Positions 16,925-25,381 of a DNA stretch of 41,561 nucleotides are shown one piece after another. Position 1 is the first letter of the stretch; each line of letters starts with the position of its first letter. The stretch comes from Betaproteobacteria bacterium. GTDB taxonomy: Bacteria > Pseudomonadota > Gammaproteobacteria > Burkholderiales > SG8-39. The stretch is taken from contig JACQTO010000162.1 in the NCBI GenBank assembly GCA_016210745.1, positions 1 to 41,561 on the forward strand, written 5' to 3'. The notes under the pieces were generated by a model. That model did no database searches and had not been told where the DNA came from. It was given only the letters and a program-made list of their open reading frames with translations. The translations under genes and the position numbers were made by a program.

Positions 16925-17021
16925 CTTGCGCCCTACGGATATTGCGTCATCGCGGCGGCAAGTGTAACAGGCCCGATTGCAAATACCCGCGATTCACGGT
17001 GCGCCGAATTTCCTGGAAAAC

Positions 17022-17056
17022 GCCGGTACTTCAGCCACGACCGTCAAAGTACCGGC
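17022..17056 (-). terminator. Rho-independent terminator after the small membrane gene
   Basis: On the minus strand the stem GCCGGTACTT pairs perfectly with AAGTACCGGC around a 15-base loop and is followed by GTTTTCC. It lies 52 bases past the stop of the 64-residue membrane protein and before the Nudix-MBL gene, so it should separate the two transcripts. Confidence 0.65.
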
Positions 17057-17107
17057 TCAGCGATAGGGCACCGGTGAGGTCGGCGTCGCCACCGTCACCG
17101 GCAGTTT

Positions 17108-17302
17108 CTATTTCGGTGGCTGCTTGGACTTCTTCTCTTGTCTCCAAATCATCCAAATGAATCCGATGCAAAAGGCGAGGAAAACAATGCCGAAAATAAT
17201 GGTTCCGAGCGAGCCGGAGCCTTCGGCTGGCGGATTCTCTGCAACAGCGAATGCGCTGCAGAGCGGCAGGAAAAGCAATAGTCCGGAAAGGATTTTGACC
17301 AT
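17108..17302 (-). CDS. Small membrane protein, function unknown
   Basis: A 64-residue protein with a signal peptide or first membrane helix (MVKILSGLLLFLPLCSAFAVA), a short acidic/glycine linker, a second membrane helix (GTIIFGIVFLAFCIGFIWMIW), and a basic tail RQEKKSKQPPK probably facing the cytoplasm. The start at 17302 is chosen for TGGAGTGCTCTA before ATG; the longer upstream frame is not protein-like. No family recognised. It is single and divergent from the second TAXI gene. Confidence 0.6.
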   Translation of the reverse strand: MVKILSGLLLFLPLCSAFAVAENPPAEGSGSLGTIIFGIVFLAFCIGFIWMIWRQEKKSKQPPK

Positions 17303-17553
17303 TAGAGCACTCCAGTTTCCAAATAGTGGACAAATCGAGCGTACCAAACCAGCCTTACGGATCGCTGACGGCAGCGTGTAATCAGGATTGGTCGCAGTTG
17401 CTAAGTCATTGCCAATCCAAGGCTCGCGCAATCGCCATCGGCGCCCGACAGCCGATCGTCCGCACGTGGTTCCCCTGGACGATAAGCCCTTCTCGTAGCA
17501 TAATTTCGCCTGGTCAAATTCCACTACTGTGGTCCGAGAGGAGGGAAATCCCC

Positions 17554-18528
17554 ATGTTTTTGTTCCGAACCGCGATCGGCGCGACGGCTTTTTTGTGCGC
17601 CGCAACAACAGTGAGCGCCCAGGTGGTCGGCGTTGCAACCAATCCCCAAGGCACGCTTTACTATTCGGCCGGGTCCGCCGTTGCCGGCGTATTGCAGCAG
17701 AAAGGCGGAATGACCGCCCGCGTCCAGCCGATGTCGGGTTCATCGGCGTACGCGCCGCTGCTCAATCGCGGAGAGGTCGAATTCGGCCTGATGAATGCGA
17801 TCGACGTGGGCAACGCCTTCGAGGGCATTCTCAATTTCAAGGGCCGGAAGAATCCTGAACTGCGTCTTGTCGGGGTCCTGTTCCCGATAACGGTAGGCAT
17901 GGCCGTGCCTAATGATTCGCCCGCCAAATCGATCAAGGACTTGAAGGGCTACCGTGTGCCCAGCCAATTTACGTCGCAAAGCACGATCGTTTTCGTGCAG
18001 GACGCGCTTCTGGCTACCGGCGGCCTGTCCATCGCCGACATGAAACCATTCCCGGTTCCCGATTACAGCAAGGGGATGTTGGCGCTCGGCGACGGCAAAG
18101 TGGACGCGGCCATGTTTGGCCTCGGCACCGGAGCTTCGCAGGAGACGCACGTGGCACTTTCCTCGCGCGGCGGCCTGCGCTATTTGTCGACGAGCGATGC
18201 GCCGGATGCGGTGGCAGCGATGCGCAAGGTGTTTTCCGCCACCTATACCAAGGTTTTCAATCCCGCTCCCGGATATCCCGGCATTGTGGCTCCCACTCGC
18301 CTGATGCTCTATCCCGCGTTCATCGTCACCAGTTCGCATGTTTCGCCGGACGTGGTCTACAAGGCGACCAAGGCGGTCTACGAGAACAAGGCGACACTGG
18401 AAGCGGCCTCGGCGATATTGAAGGCTTTCGACCCCAAAGACATGGCCCAGGCCAACGCAGTCCCGTACCACCCCGGCGCGGAGCGGTTTTACAAAGAGGT
18501 CAAGGAATGGCCTCCCAAGAAGCCGTAA
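17554..18528 (+). CDS. TAXI family TRAP substrate-binding protein
   Basis: A 324-residue periplasmic protein. The signal peptide MFLFRTAIGATAFLCAATTV is probably cleaved after VSA. TAXI features are ATNPQGTLYYSAGSAVAGVL, PMSGSSAYAPLLNRGEVEFGL and IKDLKGYRVPSQF. It differs clearly from the TAXI protein at 14 kb, so the two systems probably take different ligands. GAGAGGAGGGAAATCCCC precedes the ATG. The gene ends 100 bases before a strong terminator-like hairpin, beyond which the cognate permease begins. Confidence 0.9.
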   Translation: MFLFRTAIGATAFLCAATTVSAQVVGVATNPQGTLYYSAGSAVAGVLQQKGGMTARVQPMSGSSAYAPLLNRGEVEFGLMNAIDVGNAFEGILNFKGRKNPELRLVGVLFPITVGMAVPNDSPAKSIKDLKGYRVPSQFTSQSTIVFVQDALLATGGLSIADMKPFPVPDYSKGMLALGDGKVDAAMFGLGTGASQETHVALSSRGGLRYLSTSDAPDAVAAMRKVFSATYTKVFNPAPGYPGIVAPTRLMLYPAFIVTSSHVSPDVVYKATKAVYENKATLEAASAILKAFDPKDMAQANAVPYHPGAERFYKEVKEWPPKKP

Positions 18529-18627
18529 GCTCGACTGTGAGCGATGCTTCGGTGGACTATGCGTGAGCGGCCCGGACTAGCCGCCTCGCAGCCCGTGGTA
18601 GCAGCGATACTGCAGTAAATCGAACGA

Positions 18628-18654
18628 AAAGGCCCCGGCACGGGGCCTTTTTTT
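18628..18654 (+). terminator. Strong hairpin plus T-run between TAXI and permease genes
   Basis: AAAGGCCCCG, loop GCA, CGGGGCCTTT, then more T: a textbook intrinsic terminator. It sits 24 bases before the permease ATG and 100 bases after the binding-protein stop. Either the permease has its own promoter, or readthrough sets a low permease-to-binding-protein ratio. Confidence 0.85.
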
Positions 18655-18678
18655 GAATATTGAGGAGCATTTTTTTCC

Positions 18679-20628
18679 ATGAACGAGCAGCCGATCCACC
18701 AATCGTCGCCGGCAGGAGCAAAACCCTTGCACCCGTTTCTGCGGGTCAGCATCGGCGTTTTCGCTGCAACACTCACCGCGGCCTGCCTCGCTTGGTCATT
18801 GGATGCGCCTAGCCATCTGGGCGTTGCCTTCTACACCCAGCAGCTTTTGGCGCTAGTCCTGGGGCTGGGTCTCGCCATCATCTATTTCTCCGTCTCCTGG
18901 CGCGGCAAGCCGCACCAGGGCAGATTCCCCTGGTTCGACGTCCTGCTCGGATTGGTCGGGCTGGGTATGAACCTCTGGATCTGCTCGGAATATGAGCGTC
19001 TGCTCAACGACGTTTCCTATTACACGCCCGAGATCATCTGGCTCAGCGCCATCCTTATTCCCTTGGTGCTCGAGGCCTTGAGGCGCTGCACCGGTTGGGC
19101 TCTGATGACCGTAGTCCTGGTCTTCATCGGCTACGCCCTTGTCGCCGAATATGCGCCGATGGTCATCCGGGGAAAGCCGGCAAGTTTCTCCCAGGTCGTG
19201 ACCTATCTGGCCTTCGATACCAATGGCTTGTTCGGCTCGCCGCTGAAAGTCGGCGCGGAGGTGGTGATCCTGTTTCTGTTCATGGGCGATATGCTGATCC
19301 GAAGCGGAGGCGGTGAATTCTTCATCGACCTGGCAAAGGCGCTGTTCGGCCACAAGCGCGGCGGGCCCGCCAAGATCTGTGTCGTGGGGTCGGGGTTTTT
19401 CGGGATGATCTCGGGCAGCGCCGTCTCGAACGTGGCCTCGGTGGGGCCGCTTACCATTCCGATGATGATACGCACCGGCTACACCAAGAGGGATGCCGGG
19501 GCGATCGAAGCCGTGGGTTCGACTGGCGGGCAGCTCATGCCGCCGGTGATGGGTGCGGCAGCCTTCCTCATGGCCGAATTCCTCGAAATTCCCTATGCGA
19601 AGATCGCACTTGCCGCCGCCATCCCGGCGGGGCTCTATTACATGGCGCTCTACTGGCAGGTTGACTTGATAGCGGCGAAAGACCGCATCGCGCTGTTGAC
19701 GGAAGAACTGCCGAAACCGGGTGACGTGATGAAAGCGGGATGGCATTTCATCGTGCCCTTCGCTGTTCTCGTCTATATGCTTTTTTACTACGATTCCACG
19801 CCGGAGCTCGCCGCCATTGTTGCGGCCGCGGCAATCTACGGGACCGGAATGATCCGGGGATATCGCCGGCCGCGCCTTACCATTGCGGACCTGTTCCGCT
19901 CCCTGGCGGCAACCGGGCGCACTACGACCGACCTGGTGACGACCCTCGCTGCCGCCGGCTTTGTGATCGGCGTCCTCAACAGCTCGGGTCTCGGTTTTGC
20001 GCTCACCCTTTGGCTGATCAGCCTCGCCGGCAACAGCCTGTTCGTGCTTCTCGTGATTACAGCCATGGTAGCTCTGATTCTGGGAATGGGCATGCCGACA
20101 TCCGGGGTCTACGTTCTGCTCGCTGTGCTCGCCGGCCCGGCGCTGGTGCAGGCGGGGGTCATGAAAATCGCCGCGCACATGTTCGTACTTTATTTCGGCA
20201 TGCTCTCGATGCTCACGCCGCCGGTGGCGCTTGCGGCCTACGCGGCTTCCACCATCAGCAAAGCCGGGCCGATGGAAACGGCTTGGGCGGCCTGCCGCAT
20301 CGGCTGGGCGAAATTCGTTCTTCCCTTCATGTTTGTGCTCTCGCCCACCCTGCTGATGCAAGGTGCCGTCCCGAGTATCGTGTTCGACAGCGTTACCGCG
20401 ATGGCCGGTATCTACATTGCGACTTGCGGTTTGGTCGGCTACTTTACGCGCCCGCTGTCGCTCCCGCTGCGCGTGGTTCTTTGCGCAACCGGTCTTGCAG
20501 CGATTTTCCCCGACTCGCAGATTAGCCTTTTCTTCCCGGGATTTGTCAGTCTCTCGGGGATCGGGATCGCCGGTGCGTTGCTGCTTTTCGAGTATTTCGC
20601 GGCGCGGCGCCAGCCCAGCGTAGCGTAG
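18679..20628 (+). CDS. TRAP transporter fused permease
   Basis: A 649-residue polytopic membrane protein, DctQ-like then DctM-like. Signatures are GMISGSAVSNVASVGPLTIP, EAVGSTGGQLMPPVMGAAAF, LGMGMPTSGVYVLLAVL and TPPVALAAYAASTIS. It pairs with the TAXI protein upstream. Start support is TTGAGGAGC before a T-rich stretch and ATG, a rather long spacing (12 bases) and perhaps weak translation. The gene is 103 bases ahead of the MlaF-like ATPase, with GC-rich hairpins between. Confidence 0.9.
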   Translation: MNEQPIHQSSPAGAKPLHPFLRVSIGVFAATLTAACLAWSLDAPSHLGVAFYTQQLLALVLGLGLAIIYFSVSWRGKPHQGRFPWFDVLLGLVGLGMNLWICSEYERLLNDVSYYTPEIIWLSAILIPLVLEALRRCTGWALMTVVLVFIGYALVAEYAPMVIRGKPASFSQVVTYLAFDTNGLFGSPLKVGAEVVILFLFMGDMLIRSGGGEFFIDLAKALFGHKRGGPAKICVVGSGFFGMISGSAVSNVASVGPLTIPMMIRTGYTKRDAGAIEAVGSTGGQLMPPVMGAAAFLMAEFLEIPYAKIALAAAIPAGLYYMALYWQVDLIAAKDRIALLTEELPKPGDVMKAGWHFIVPFAVLVYMLFYYDSTPELAAIVAAAAIYGTGMIRGYRRPRLTIADLFRSLAATGRTTTDLVTTLAAAGFVIGVLNSSGLGFALTLWLISLAGNSLFVLLVITAMVALILGMGMPTSGVYVLLAVLAGPALVQAGVMKIAAHMFVLYFGMLSMLTPPVALAAYAASTISKAGPMETAWAACRIGWAKFVLPFMFVLSPTLLMQGAVPSIVFDSVTAMAGIYIATCGLVGYFTRPLSLPLRVVLCATGLAAIFPDSQISLFFPGFVSLSGIGIAGALLLFEYFAARRQPSVA

Positions 20629-20630
20629 CT

Positions 20631-20687
20631 TCGCAGCGCTGCGAGGTTTACCGAGCGATTTCTTCAAGGGGGGCGGGTCTGCCCCCC
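20631..20687. terminator. Two GC hairpins after the TRAP permease gene
   Basis: TCGCAGCGCTGCGA (20631-20644) is a perfect palindrome starting just after the stop. GGGGGGC-GGGTCT-GCCCCCC (20668-20687) is a second stem. Neither has a T-run, so termination would be inefficient or Rho-linked; they may also block 3' decay. Confidence 0.45.
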
Positions 20688-20730
20688 AAGACGCGGTAAT
20701 ACACATACCGGACGGTAGAAGGTCAATTCG

Positions 20731-21549
20731 TTGGACGCTGACTCGGAAAATATCGTCGAGGTCATCGACCTCCACCACGCTTACGGCGCCAATCGGGTTT
20801 TCCGTGGCCTGTCCCTGAGGATTCCGCGGGGGAAAGTCGTCGCCATCCTGGGCGCCAGCGGATGCGGCAAGACGACCTTGTTGCGTCTGATCGGCGGACA
20901 GATCAAGCCGGACAAGGGCCAAGTCAAGGTCAACGGCCAGGTCGTGCACGAACTGGACGCGGAGCGGCTCTATGAAATGCGGCGCAAGATGGGCATGATG
21001 TTTCAGGTCAGCGGGCTATTCAGCGATCTTTCGGTGTATGAAAACATCGCGTTTCCCATGCGCGAGCACACCGAGCTGCCCGAGGCGATCATCCGCCGGC
21101 TCGTGCTCATGAAGTTGCACGCGGTCGGACTGCGCGGGGCCAACGCCATGATGACGGGGGATCTCTCGGGCGGCATGACACGCCGCGTGGCGCTTGCCAG
21201 AGCCATCGCCATGGATCCGATGCTTGCGATGTACGACGAGCCTTTCGCCGGCTTGGATCCGATCTCGCTCAACGTCATCGCCGGCCTGATCCGACAATTG
21301 AACGACGCGCTGGGCACCACCTCCATCGTGGTGACCTACGACGTGAGCGAGTCGCTGAAGCTGGTGGACTACGTCTACGTCATCGCCGACGGCGTTCTCG
21401 CCGGAGCGGGAACGCCGGAGGAGATGATCGCCTCCGAGGATCCTTTTGTGCACCAGTTCCTTCACTCGCTGCCCGACGGACCGATCCGGTTCCATTACCC
21501 GAGCCGGCCGATCACAGAGGAGCTGGGACTGGCGCGGCGTTCGGCATGA
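20731..21549 (+). CDS. MlaF-like ABC transporter ATP-binding protein
   Basis: A 272-residue ATPase most like MlaF/Ttg2A, the energiser of phospholipid transport. Walker A GASGCGKT (41-48), Q92, signature LSGGM (145-149), Walker B LAMYDEPFAGLDP (E170) and D-loop are present. The H-loop position reads VVTYDVSES, with Y203 where MlaF has histidine (SHDV), which should weaken ATP hydrolysis. The start is TTG with AGAAGGTCAATTCG upstream. No MlaE, MlaD, MlaC or MlaB gene is adjacent. It overlaps the DUF1499 gene by 4 bases, so the pair is co-translated. Confidence 0.82.
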   Translation: MDADSENIVEVIDLHHAYGANRVFRGLSLRIPRGKVVAILGASGCGKTTLLRLIGGQIKPDKGQVKVNGQVVHELDAERLYEMRRKMGMMFQVSGLFSDLSVYENIAFPMREHTELPEAIIRRLVLMKLHAVGLRGANAMMTGDLSGGMTRRVALARAIAMDPMLAMYDEPFAGLDPISLNVIAGLIRQLNDALGTTSIVVTYDVSESLKLVDYVYVIADGVLAGAGTPEEMIASEDPFVHQFLHSLPDGPIRFHYPSRPITEELGLARRSA

Positions 21550-22295
21550 AGCCGGAGATAGCGTCCTGGGCCAGAGCGCTGCTCTGGGTCGGGTTCACAG
21601 TGGCGATCGTCTCGGCGGCTGCACTGGCAGCCTCGGGACCGGGCAACCGCCTTGGCTGGTGGGACTACCGCCTTGCGTTTTCCATCATGCGCACGGCGGC
21701 GTGGGGCGGCGCAGCAGGAGCGGTGCTTTGTGTGCCGGCGGCGATCATGGCCGCTGCCGGCGGTGTTCGCCGCGCGCTTGTCCTGGCGATCGTGGGCCTT
21801 GTGGCCGGCGCGCTGACCGCTGCATTGCCCTGGCAGTTCCGCCAGCGTGCACAGAAGGTGCCTCCGATCCACGATATCAGCACCGACACCGAGCACCCGC
21901 CGCGTTTTGTCGCGGTTGTGCCGCTGCGAAAGGGCGCGCCGAATACCGTCGAATACGGTGGAGCCGACCTCGCCCGCGCGCAGAAGCAGGGCTATCCGGA
22001 TATCACGCCGCTCATCCTGGCGGTTGAGCCGGCCACGGCGTTCGACCAATGCTTGCGCGCGGCGCGCTCGCAAGGCTGGGAGATCGTCGCTGCCGTACCT
22101 GCGGAACTGCGCATCGAGGCGACCGATACCACCCCGTTTTTCGGCTTCAAGGACGACGTCGTCGTTCGGATCACTCCTGCCGGTGGCGGCAGCCGCGTCG
22201 ACGTGCGCTCGGTCTCGCGCGTGGGGCGCAGCGACCTGGGCAAAAACGCCGAGCGCATCCGTGCTTTCCTTCGTGCTTTGGCAAGGCACGCATGA
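21546..22295 (+). CDS. DUF1499 membrane protein
   Basis: A 249-residue protein. About three N-terminal membrane helices (ALLWVGFTVAIVSAAALA, AAWGGAAGAVLCVPAAIMAA, LVLAIVGLVAGALTAALPW) precede a soluble DUF1499 domain containing DISTDTEHPPRF, LRAARSQGWEIVAAVP and DDVVVRI...SRVDVRSVSRVG. The soluble domain probably faces the periplasm. The function of DUF1499 is unknown. The ATGA overlap with the MlaF-like gene implies joint production. Whether it substitutes for the missing permease is speculation, because its helices do not resemble MlaE. Confidence 0.8.
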   Translation: MKPEIASWARALLWVGFTVAIVSAAALAASGPGNRLGWWDYRLAFSIMRTAAWGGAAGAVLCVPAAIMAAAGGVRRALVLAIVGLVAGALTAALPWQFRQRAQKVPPIHDISTDTEHPPRFVAVVPLRKGAPNTVEYGGADLARAQKQGYPDITPLILAVEPATAFDQCLRAARSQGWEIVAAVPAELRIEATDTTPFFGFKDDVVVRITPAGGGSRVDVRSVSRVGRSDLGKNAERIRAFLRALARHA

Positions 22296-22509
22296 AGGAT
22301 TCAGGATTCGTGGGAAGTTGGCGGGGCTCCGCGTGCTCCCTAAATCCTAAACCGGACGAGCCGGAACCAAGGAAGCTGGTTTTGCCGTTCATCAATCTCC
22401 CCTTTTCGTGCAGTTGCACGCAACTGCACGGAAAGGGGAGACGAATTTGAAAGCCAAATCTTCCACTGGATCCTAAACCCTGTCTCCCGAATCCCCAATC
22501 CTGAATCCT
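22296..22509. repeat. Inverted repeat flanking hairpin repeat B1
   Basis: AGGATTCAGGATT (22296-22308) and its exact complement (22497-22509) bracket repeat B1. They start one base after the DUF1499 stop and reach into the stop codon of the convergent membrane gene. Further ATCCTAAACC copies lie inside, at 22345 and 22470. The whole could fold into one large structure acting on both converging transcripts. Confidence 0.7.
22352..22464. repeat. Covarying hairpin repeat, B-type copy 1
   Basis: The stem at 22397-22440 has arms CTCCCCTTTTCGTGCAGTTGC and a complement with one mismatch, and a 2-base loop AC. The left flank CCGGACGAGCCGGAACCAAG continues to GGTTTTGCCGTTCATCAAT. The right flank is GAGACGAATTTGAAAGCCAA followed by ATCTTC. 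It lies between convergent genes. Confidence 0.88.
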
Positions 22510-22894
22510 AGTACTTCTTGATGTCGGCGTGGGTGATCATGAGCATGTACACGAGCAGGAAGGAGAACAGCGCCGTCGACCATGCCGAGAAGTAGGAGAA
22601 CTGGGCGCGCAGGTCGAGCATCGAGACCACGGCAAAGAAAAGAAAAGCGTCTATCAGGGTGACATCGAGCACCAGCACCACGAGCTTGGCGGGCCGGGTG
22701 TTGAGCAGGCCGCTGATTACCGAAACGGTCGCGCTCTTGGGGAATTTGTCTACCATGAACCGCGTTGCCCACCAGCACGCCGAGAGCACGAATTTTGCCA
22801 GCGCGGCGTTGATGATCGCCTCCTTGAACGCCTGCGGCGTGAAGCTCCATTGGCTGATGATGAAATTGAAAATGACTGCAAGATCCGATTTCAC
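22508..22894 (-). CDS. Integral membrane protein, function unknown
   Basis: A 128-residue protein with hydrophobic segments at about 25-45, 68-92 and 98-120 (LVVLVLDVTLIDAFLFFAVVS and TALFSFLLVYMLMITH), so probably three membrane helices. The start is GTG, with CGAGGTATCAACC upstream, a good ribosome site. No family recognised. It is divergent from the amidohydrolase gene, with 53 bases between starts, so the two may share a promoter region. The stop overlaps the inverted repeat around B1. Confidence 0.65.
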   Translation of the reverse strand: MKSDLAVIFNFIISQWSFTPQAFKEAIINAALAKFVLSACWWATRFMVDKFPKSATVSVISGLLNTRPAKLVVLVLDVTLIDAFLFFAVVSMLDLRAQFSYFSAWSTALFSFLLVYMLMITHADIKKY

Positions 22895-22947
22895 GGTTGA
22901 TACCTCGTGTTGGTGTATGCTGAGCGCAAGCTTGCAGAGAATCGCGC

Positions 22948-23955
22948 ATGACTCATCCGCATCAGCATCGAGCCGTCGACATCCACGCGCATTACTACCC
23001 TCAGGCGTTTCTCGATTTGATCGCCGAGCACGCCCCCGCCTATGGCGTCGAGTATCGCATGATCGAGGGCAAGGGACCGCAGTTCAGGATCGGCCACCTG
23101 CTTACCGGTCCGGTGGGAAGCACCTTCATCGACGATGACGCGCGGCTTGCGGCCATGGACAGGCAGGGCGTCGAAATTCACCTGCTGTCCTTGTCTCAGC
23201 CGATGGTGTATTGGGCGGAGCGCGATCTTGCGCAGCGGCTGTCGGTGACGTACAACGACGCGATCGCTGCGGCGCATCTGCGCCACCCCGCGCGCCTGTA
23301 CGGACTGGCCACCCTGCCGATGCACGAGCCCGACCTTGCGCTGCGCGAAGTCGAAAGGGCGGCGGCGCTTCCCGGGGTGCGCGGCTTCTACATGGCAACG
23401 CATGTGCGCGAACGCGAGCTGTCCGATCCGGCCTTTTTCCCCGTCTATGAGCGCATCGAAGCCCTGGGGATGCCCGTCTTCCTGCATCCGGTTCAAGTGA
23501 TCGGCCACCAGCGGCTCTCGGCGCACTATCTGACCAATCTGCTTGGCAATCCTTTCGAGTCGGCGATCGCGGCGGCGCATCTGATTTTCGGCGGCGTGCT
23601 GGACCGATTCGCGCGGCTCACGTTCTGCCTCCCGCACGCGGGCGGAGCTTTCCCCTGGCTGGTGGGCAGGCTGCACCGCGGCTGGGAAAAGCGCTCCGAG
23701 CTCCGACACTTGCAGCTCGAAGGGCCCGTGGCCTACCTGCGGCGCTTCTACTACGACACGGTCGGTTATTCCGAGCATGTGCTCGAATACCTGAGCAACG
23801 TGATCGGCGCCGACCGTGTGCTGATGGGCAGCGACTATTGCTTCCCTATCGCCTATGAACAACCGGTCGAAGTGGTCATATCGCATCCGCGGCTAAGCGA
23901 ACAGACCAAGCAGGATATCGTCGCCGGCAATGCGCGCAGGCTCCTGAATCTCTGA
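22948..23955 (+). CDS. Amidohydrolase family 2 (ACMSD-like) protein
   Basis: A 335-residue TIM-barrel metallo-enzyme. The metal ligands HxH appear in VDIHAHYYP, the barrel histidines in FLHPVQ and LPHAGG, and the catalytic aspartate in LMGSDYCFP. Relatives decarboxylate or hydrolyse aromatic-derived acids (ACMSD, 2,3-dihydroxybenzoate and 5-carboxyvanillate decarboxylases). The following CoA-transferase genes on the same strand, 50 bases on, suggest one catabolic unit: decarboxylation or ring-cleavage product hydrolysis, then CoA activation. The substrate is unknown. The ribosome site is weak. Confidence 0.85.
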   Translation: MTHPHQHRAVDIHAHYYPQAFLDLIAEHAPAYGVEYRMIEGKGPQFRIGHLLTGPVGSTFIDDDARLAAMDRQGVEIHLLSLSQPMVYWAERDLAQRLSVTYNDAIAAAHLRHPARLYGLATLPMHEPDLALREVERAAALPGVRGFYMATHVRERELSDPAFFPVYERIEALGMPVFLHPVQVIGHQRLSAHYLTNLLGNPFESAIAAAHLIFGGVLDRFARLTFCLPHAGGAFPWLVGRLHRGWEKRSELRHLQLEGPVAYLRRFYYDTVGYSEHVLEYLSNVIGADRVLMGSDYCFPIAYEQPVEVVISHPRLSEQTKQDIVAGNARRLLNL

Positions 23956-24005
23956 ACGCTGGTTTTTCCCGCTCGCGCTTCGCGTGCCGCGAGACTGGTC
24001 CCACG

Positions 24006-24671
24006 ATGATCAACAAGCAGACAAACTCACTTGAAGAAGCGGTTTCGGTAATCAAGAGCGGGAGCGTGATCCTGGTCGGAGGTTTTGGAGAAGTCGGCAT
24101 GCCGCTTCGCCTGGTTGAAGCGCTGTCGCGAGCGGCGGTGCGCGACCTTACGCTCGTTTCCAACAACGCCGGAACCGGCAAGAACGGCCTTTCGCTCCTG
24201 TTCAGGCACGCGCTGGTGAGCAAGGTCATAACGGCATATCCGGCTCAGGCCGGCGCCGATGAGTTTCTTGCCGCCTATCGGCGAGGCGAGGTCCAGGTCG
24301 AACTCGTGCCGCAGGGCACGCTTTCGGAGCGGCTGCGCGCCGGGGGTTCCGGGCTTGCCGGTTTCTTCACACCGACCGGCTATGGAACCGAGCTTGCACA
24401 GGGCAAGGAAACGCGGGTTATCAACGGAAAGGGATACGTGTACGAATCGGCGATCACCGGAGATTTTGCGCTCGTAAAGGCACACGCGGCGGATCGATAC
24501 GGGAACCTGCGCTACCGCCTGGCGAGCCGCAATTTCAACCCGCTGATGGCGATGGCGGCGAAACACACGATTGTCGAGGTTGATAGCATTGTGCCGCTGG
24601 GTGATATCGCGCCCGATGACGTTCATACGCCGGGTGTATGGGTCGATCAGATCGTGGAGTGCAGAACATGA
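24006..24671 (+). CDS. 3-oxoacid CoA-transferase-type subunit A
   Basis: A 221-residue alpha subunit of a family I CoA transferase. The CoA-binding GGFGEVGMP matches the family's GFGxxGxP, followed by DLTLVSNNAGTGKNGLSLLF and GGSGLAGFFTPTGYGTELAQG. It acts with the B subunit in the next gene, overlapping by 4 bases (ATGA), to move CoA from a donor such as succinyl-CoA to a carboxylic acid. Candidates include 3-oxoadipate and acetoacetate; sequence alone does not decide. Confidence 0.88.
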   Translation: MINKQTNSLEEAVSVIKSGSVILVGGFGEVGMPLRLVEALSRAAVRDLTLVSNNAGTGKNGLSLLFRHALVSKVITAYPAQAGADEFLAAYRRGEVQVELVPQGTLSERLRAGGSGLAGFFTPTGYGTELAQGKETRVINGKGYVYESAITGDFALVKAHAADRYGNLRYRLASRNFNPLMAMAAKHTIVEVDSIVPLGDIAPDDVHTPGVWVDQIVECRT

Positions 24672-25306
24672 GCGGGGGCTGGACCGAAGACGAATTGGCG
24701 CATCGCGTGGCGCAAGCGCTACCCGACGGGGCTTATGTGAATCTGGGGATCGGGTTGCCGACCAAGGTCGCTCGCCACGTGCCCGCGCATCGCGAAATCA
24801 TGTTCCATAGCGAGAACGGAATCATCGGCATGGGCCCCGATGCGCAGCCCGGCATGGAGGATCCGGACGTAGTGAATGCGGGAAAGAAGCACGTCACGCT
24901 GGTGAGAGGGGCTTCGATCGTTCATCAGGCGGATTCCTTCTCCCTCATCCGCGGCGGGCGGCTCGACATCACCGTCCTGGGCGGACTGCAGGTCTCGGTG
25001 CACGGTGACCTCGCCAACTGGAAGGTGCCTTCGGTCGATGTCGGCGGCGTCGGCGGGGCGATGGATCTCGCGGCAGGGGCGCGCAAGGTCTACATCATGA
25101 TGCGCCATGTCGACAAGCATGGCCGGCCAAAACTCGTCACCGTCTGCACCTACCCTCTTACCGCATCCCGGTGCGTGGCAACCGTATTCACCGACCTGGG
25201 TGTGTTCGACTGCAGGGAAGGGGTCTTCTTGGCGCGGGAGCTGGCGCCGGGCGTGTCCAAGGAACACATAACCCGGAGCACCGAAGGACGTCTTGAATTT
25301 GAGTGA
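24668..25306 (+). CDS. 3-oxoacid CoA-transferase-type subunit B
   Basis: A 212-residue beta subunit. GAYVNLGIGLPT and FHSENGIIGMGP are diagnostic; the glutamate in SENG is the catalytic residue forming the glutamyl-CoA intermediate. GGRLDITVLGGLQV and DLANWKVP follow as usual. The start at 24668 is chosen because GTGGAGTGCAGAAC precedes it and it overlaps the A-subunit stop. A stable hairpin lies just after the stop. Confidence 0.9.
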   Translation: MSGGWTEDELAHRVAQALPDGAYVNLGIGLPTKVARHVPAHREIMFHSENGIIGMGPDAQPGMEDPDVVNAGKKHVTLVRGASIVHQADSFSLIRGGRLDITVLGGLQVSVHGDLANWKVPSVDVGGVGGAMDLAAGARKVYIMMRHVDKHGRPKLVTVCTYPLTASRCVATVFTDLGVFDCREGVFLARELAPGVSKEHITRSTEGRLEFE

Positions 25307-25316
25307 TGCTGCCGGT

Positions 25317-25341
25317 CACTGCCCCAGGTCTCGGGGCAGTG
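25317..25341 (+). terminator. Hairpin after the CoA-transferase genes
   Basis: CACTGCCCC pairs perfectly with GGGGCAGTG around a 7-base loop, 10 bases after the stop. There is no T-run on either strand. It also sits before the end of the convergent DUF3563 gene, so it may act in both directions. Confidence 0.5.
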
Positions 25342-25381
25342 CGGTCAATCCTGCGCTGATGGTTGGGCGGCGCTATCAGTC

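Noticed and set aside
15254..17077. 607-codon plus-strand ORF opposite the Nudix-MBL gene
   Set aside because: It is an antisense shadow; all recognisable motifs are on the minus strand.
18853..20949. 698-codon minus-strand ORF opposite the TRAP permease
   Set aside because: It is a high-GC antisense shadow of a clear membrane protein, rich in H, R, D and G, with no ribosome site or domain.
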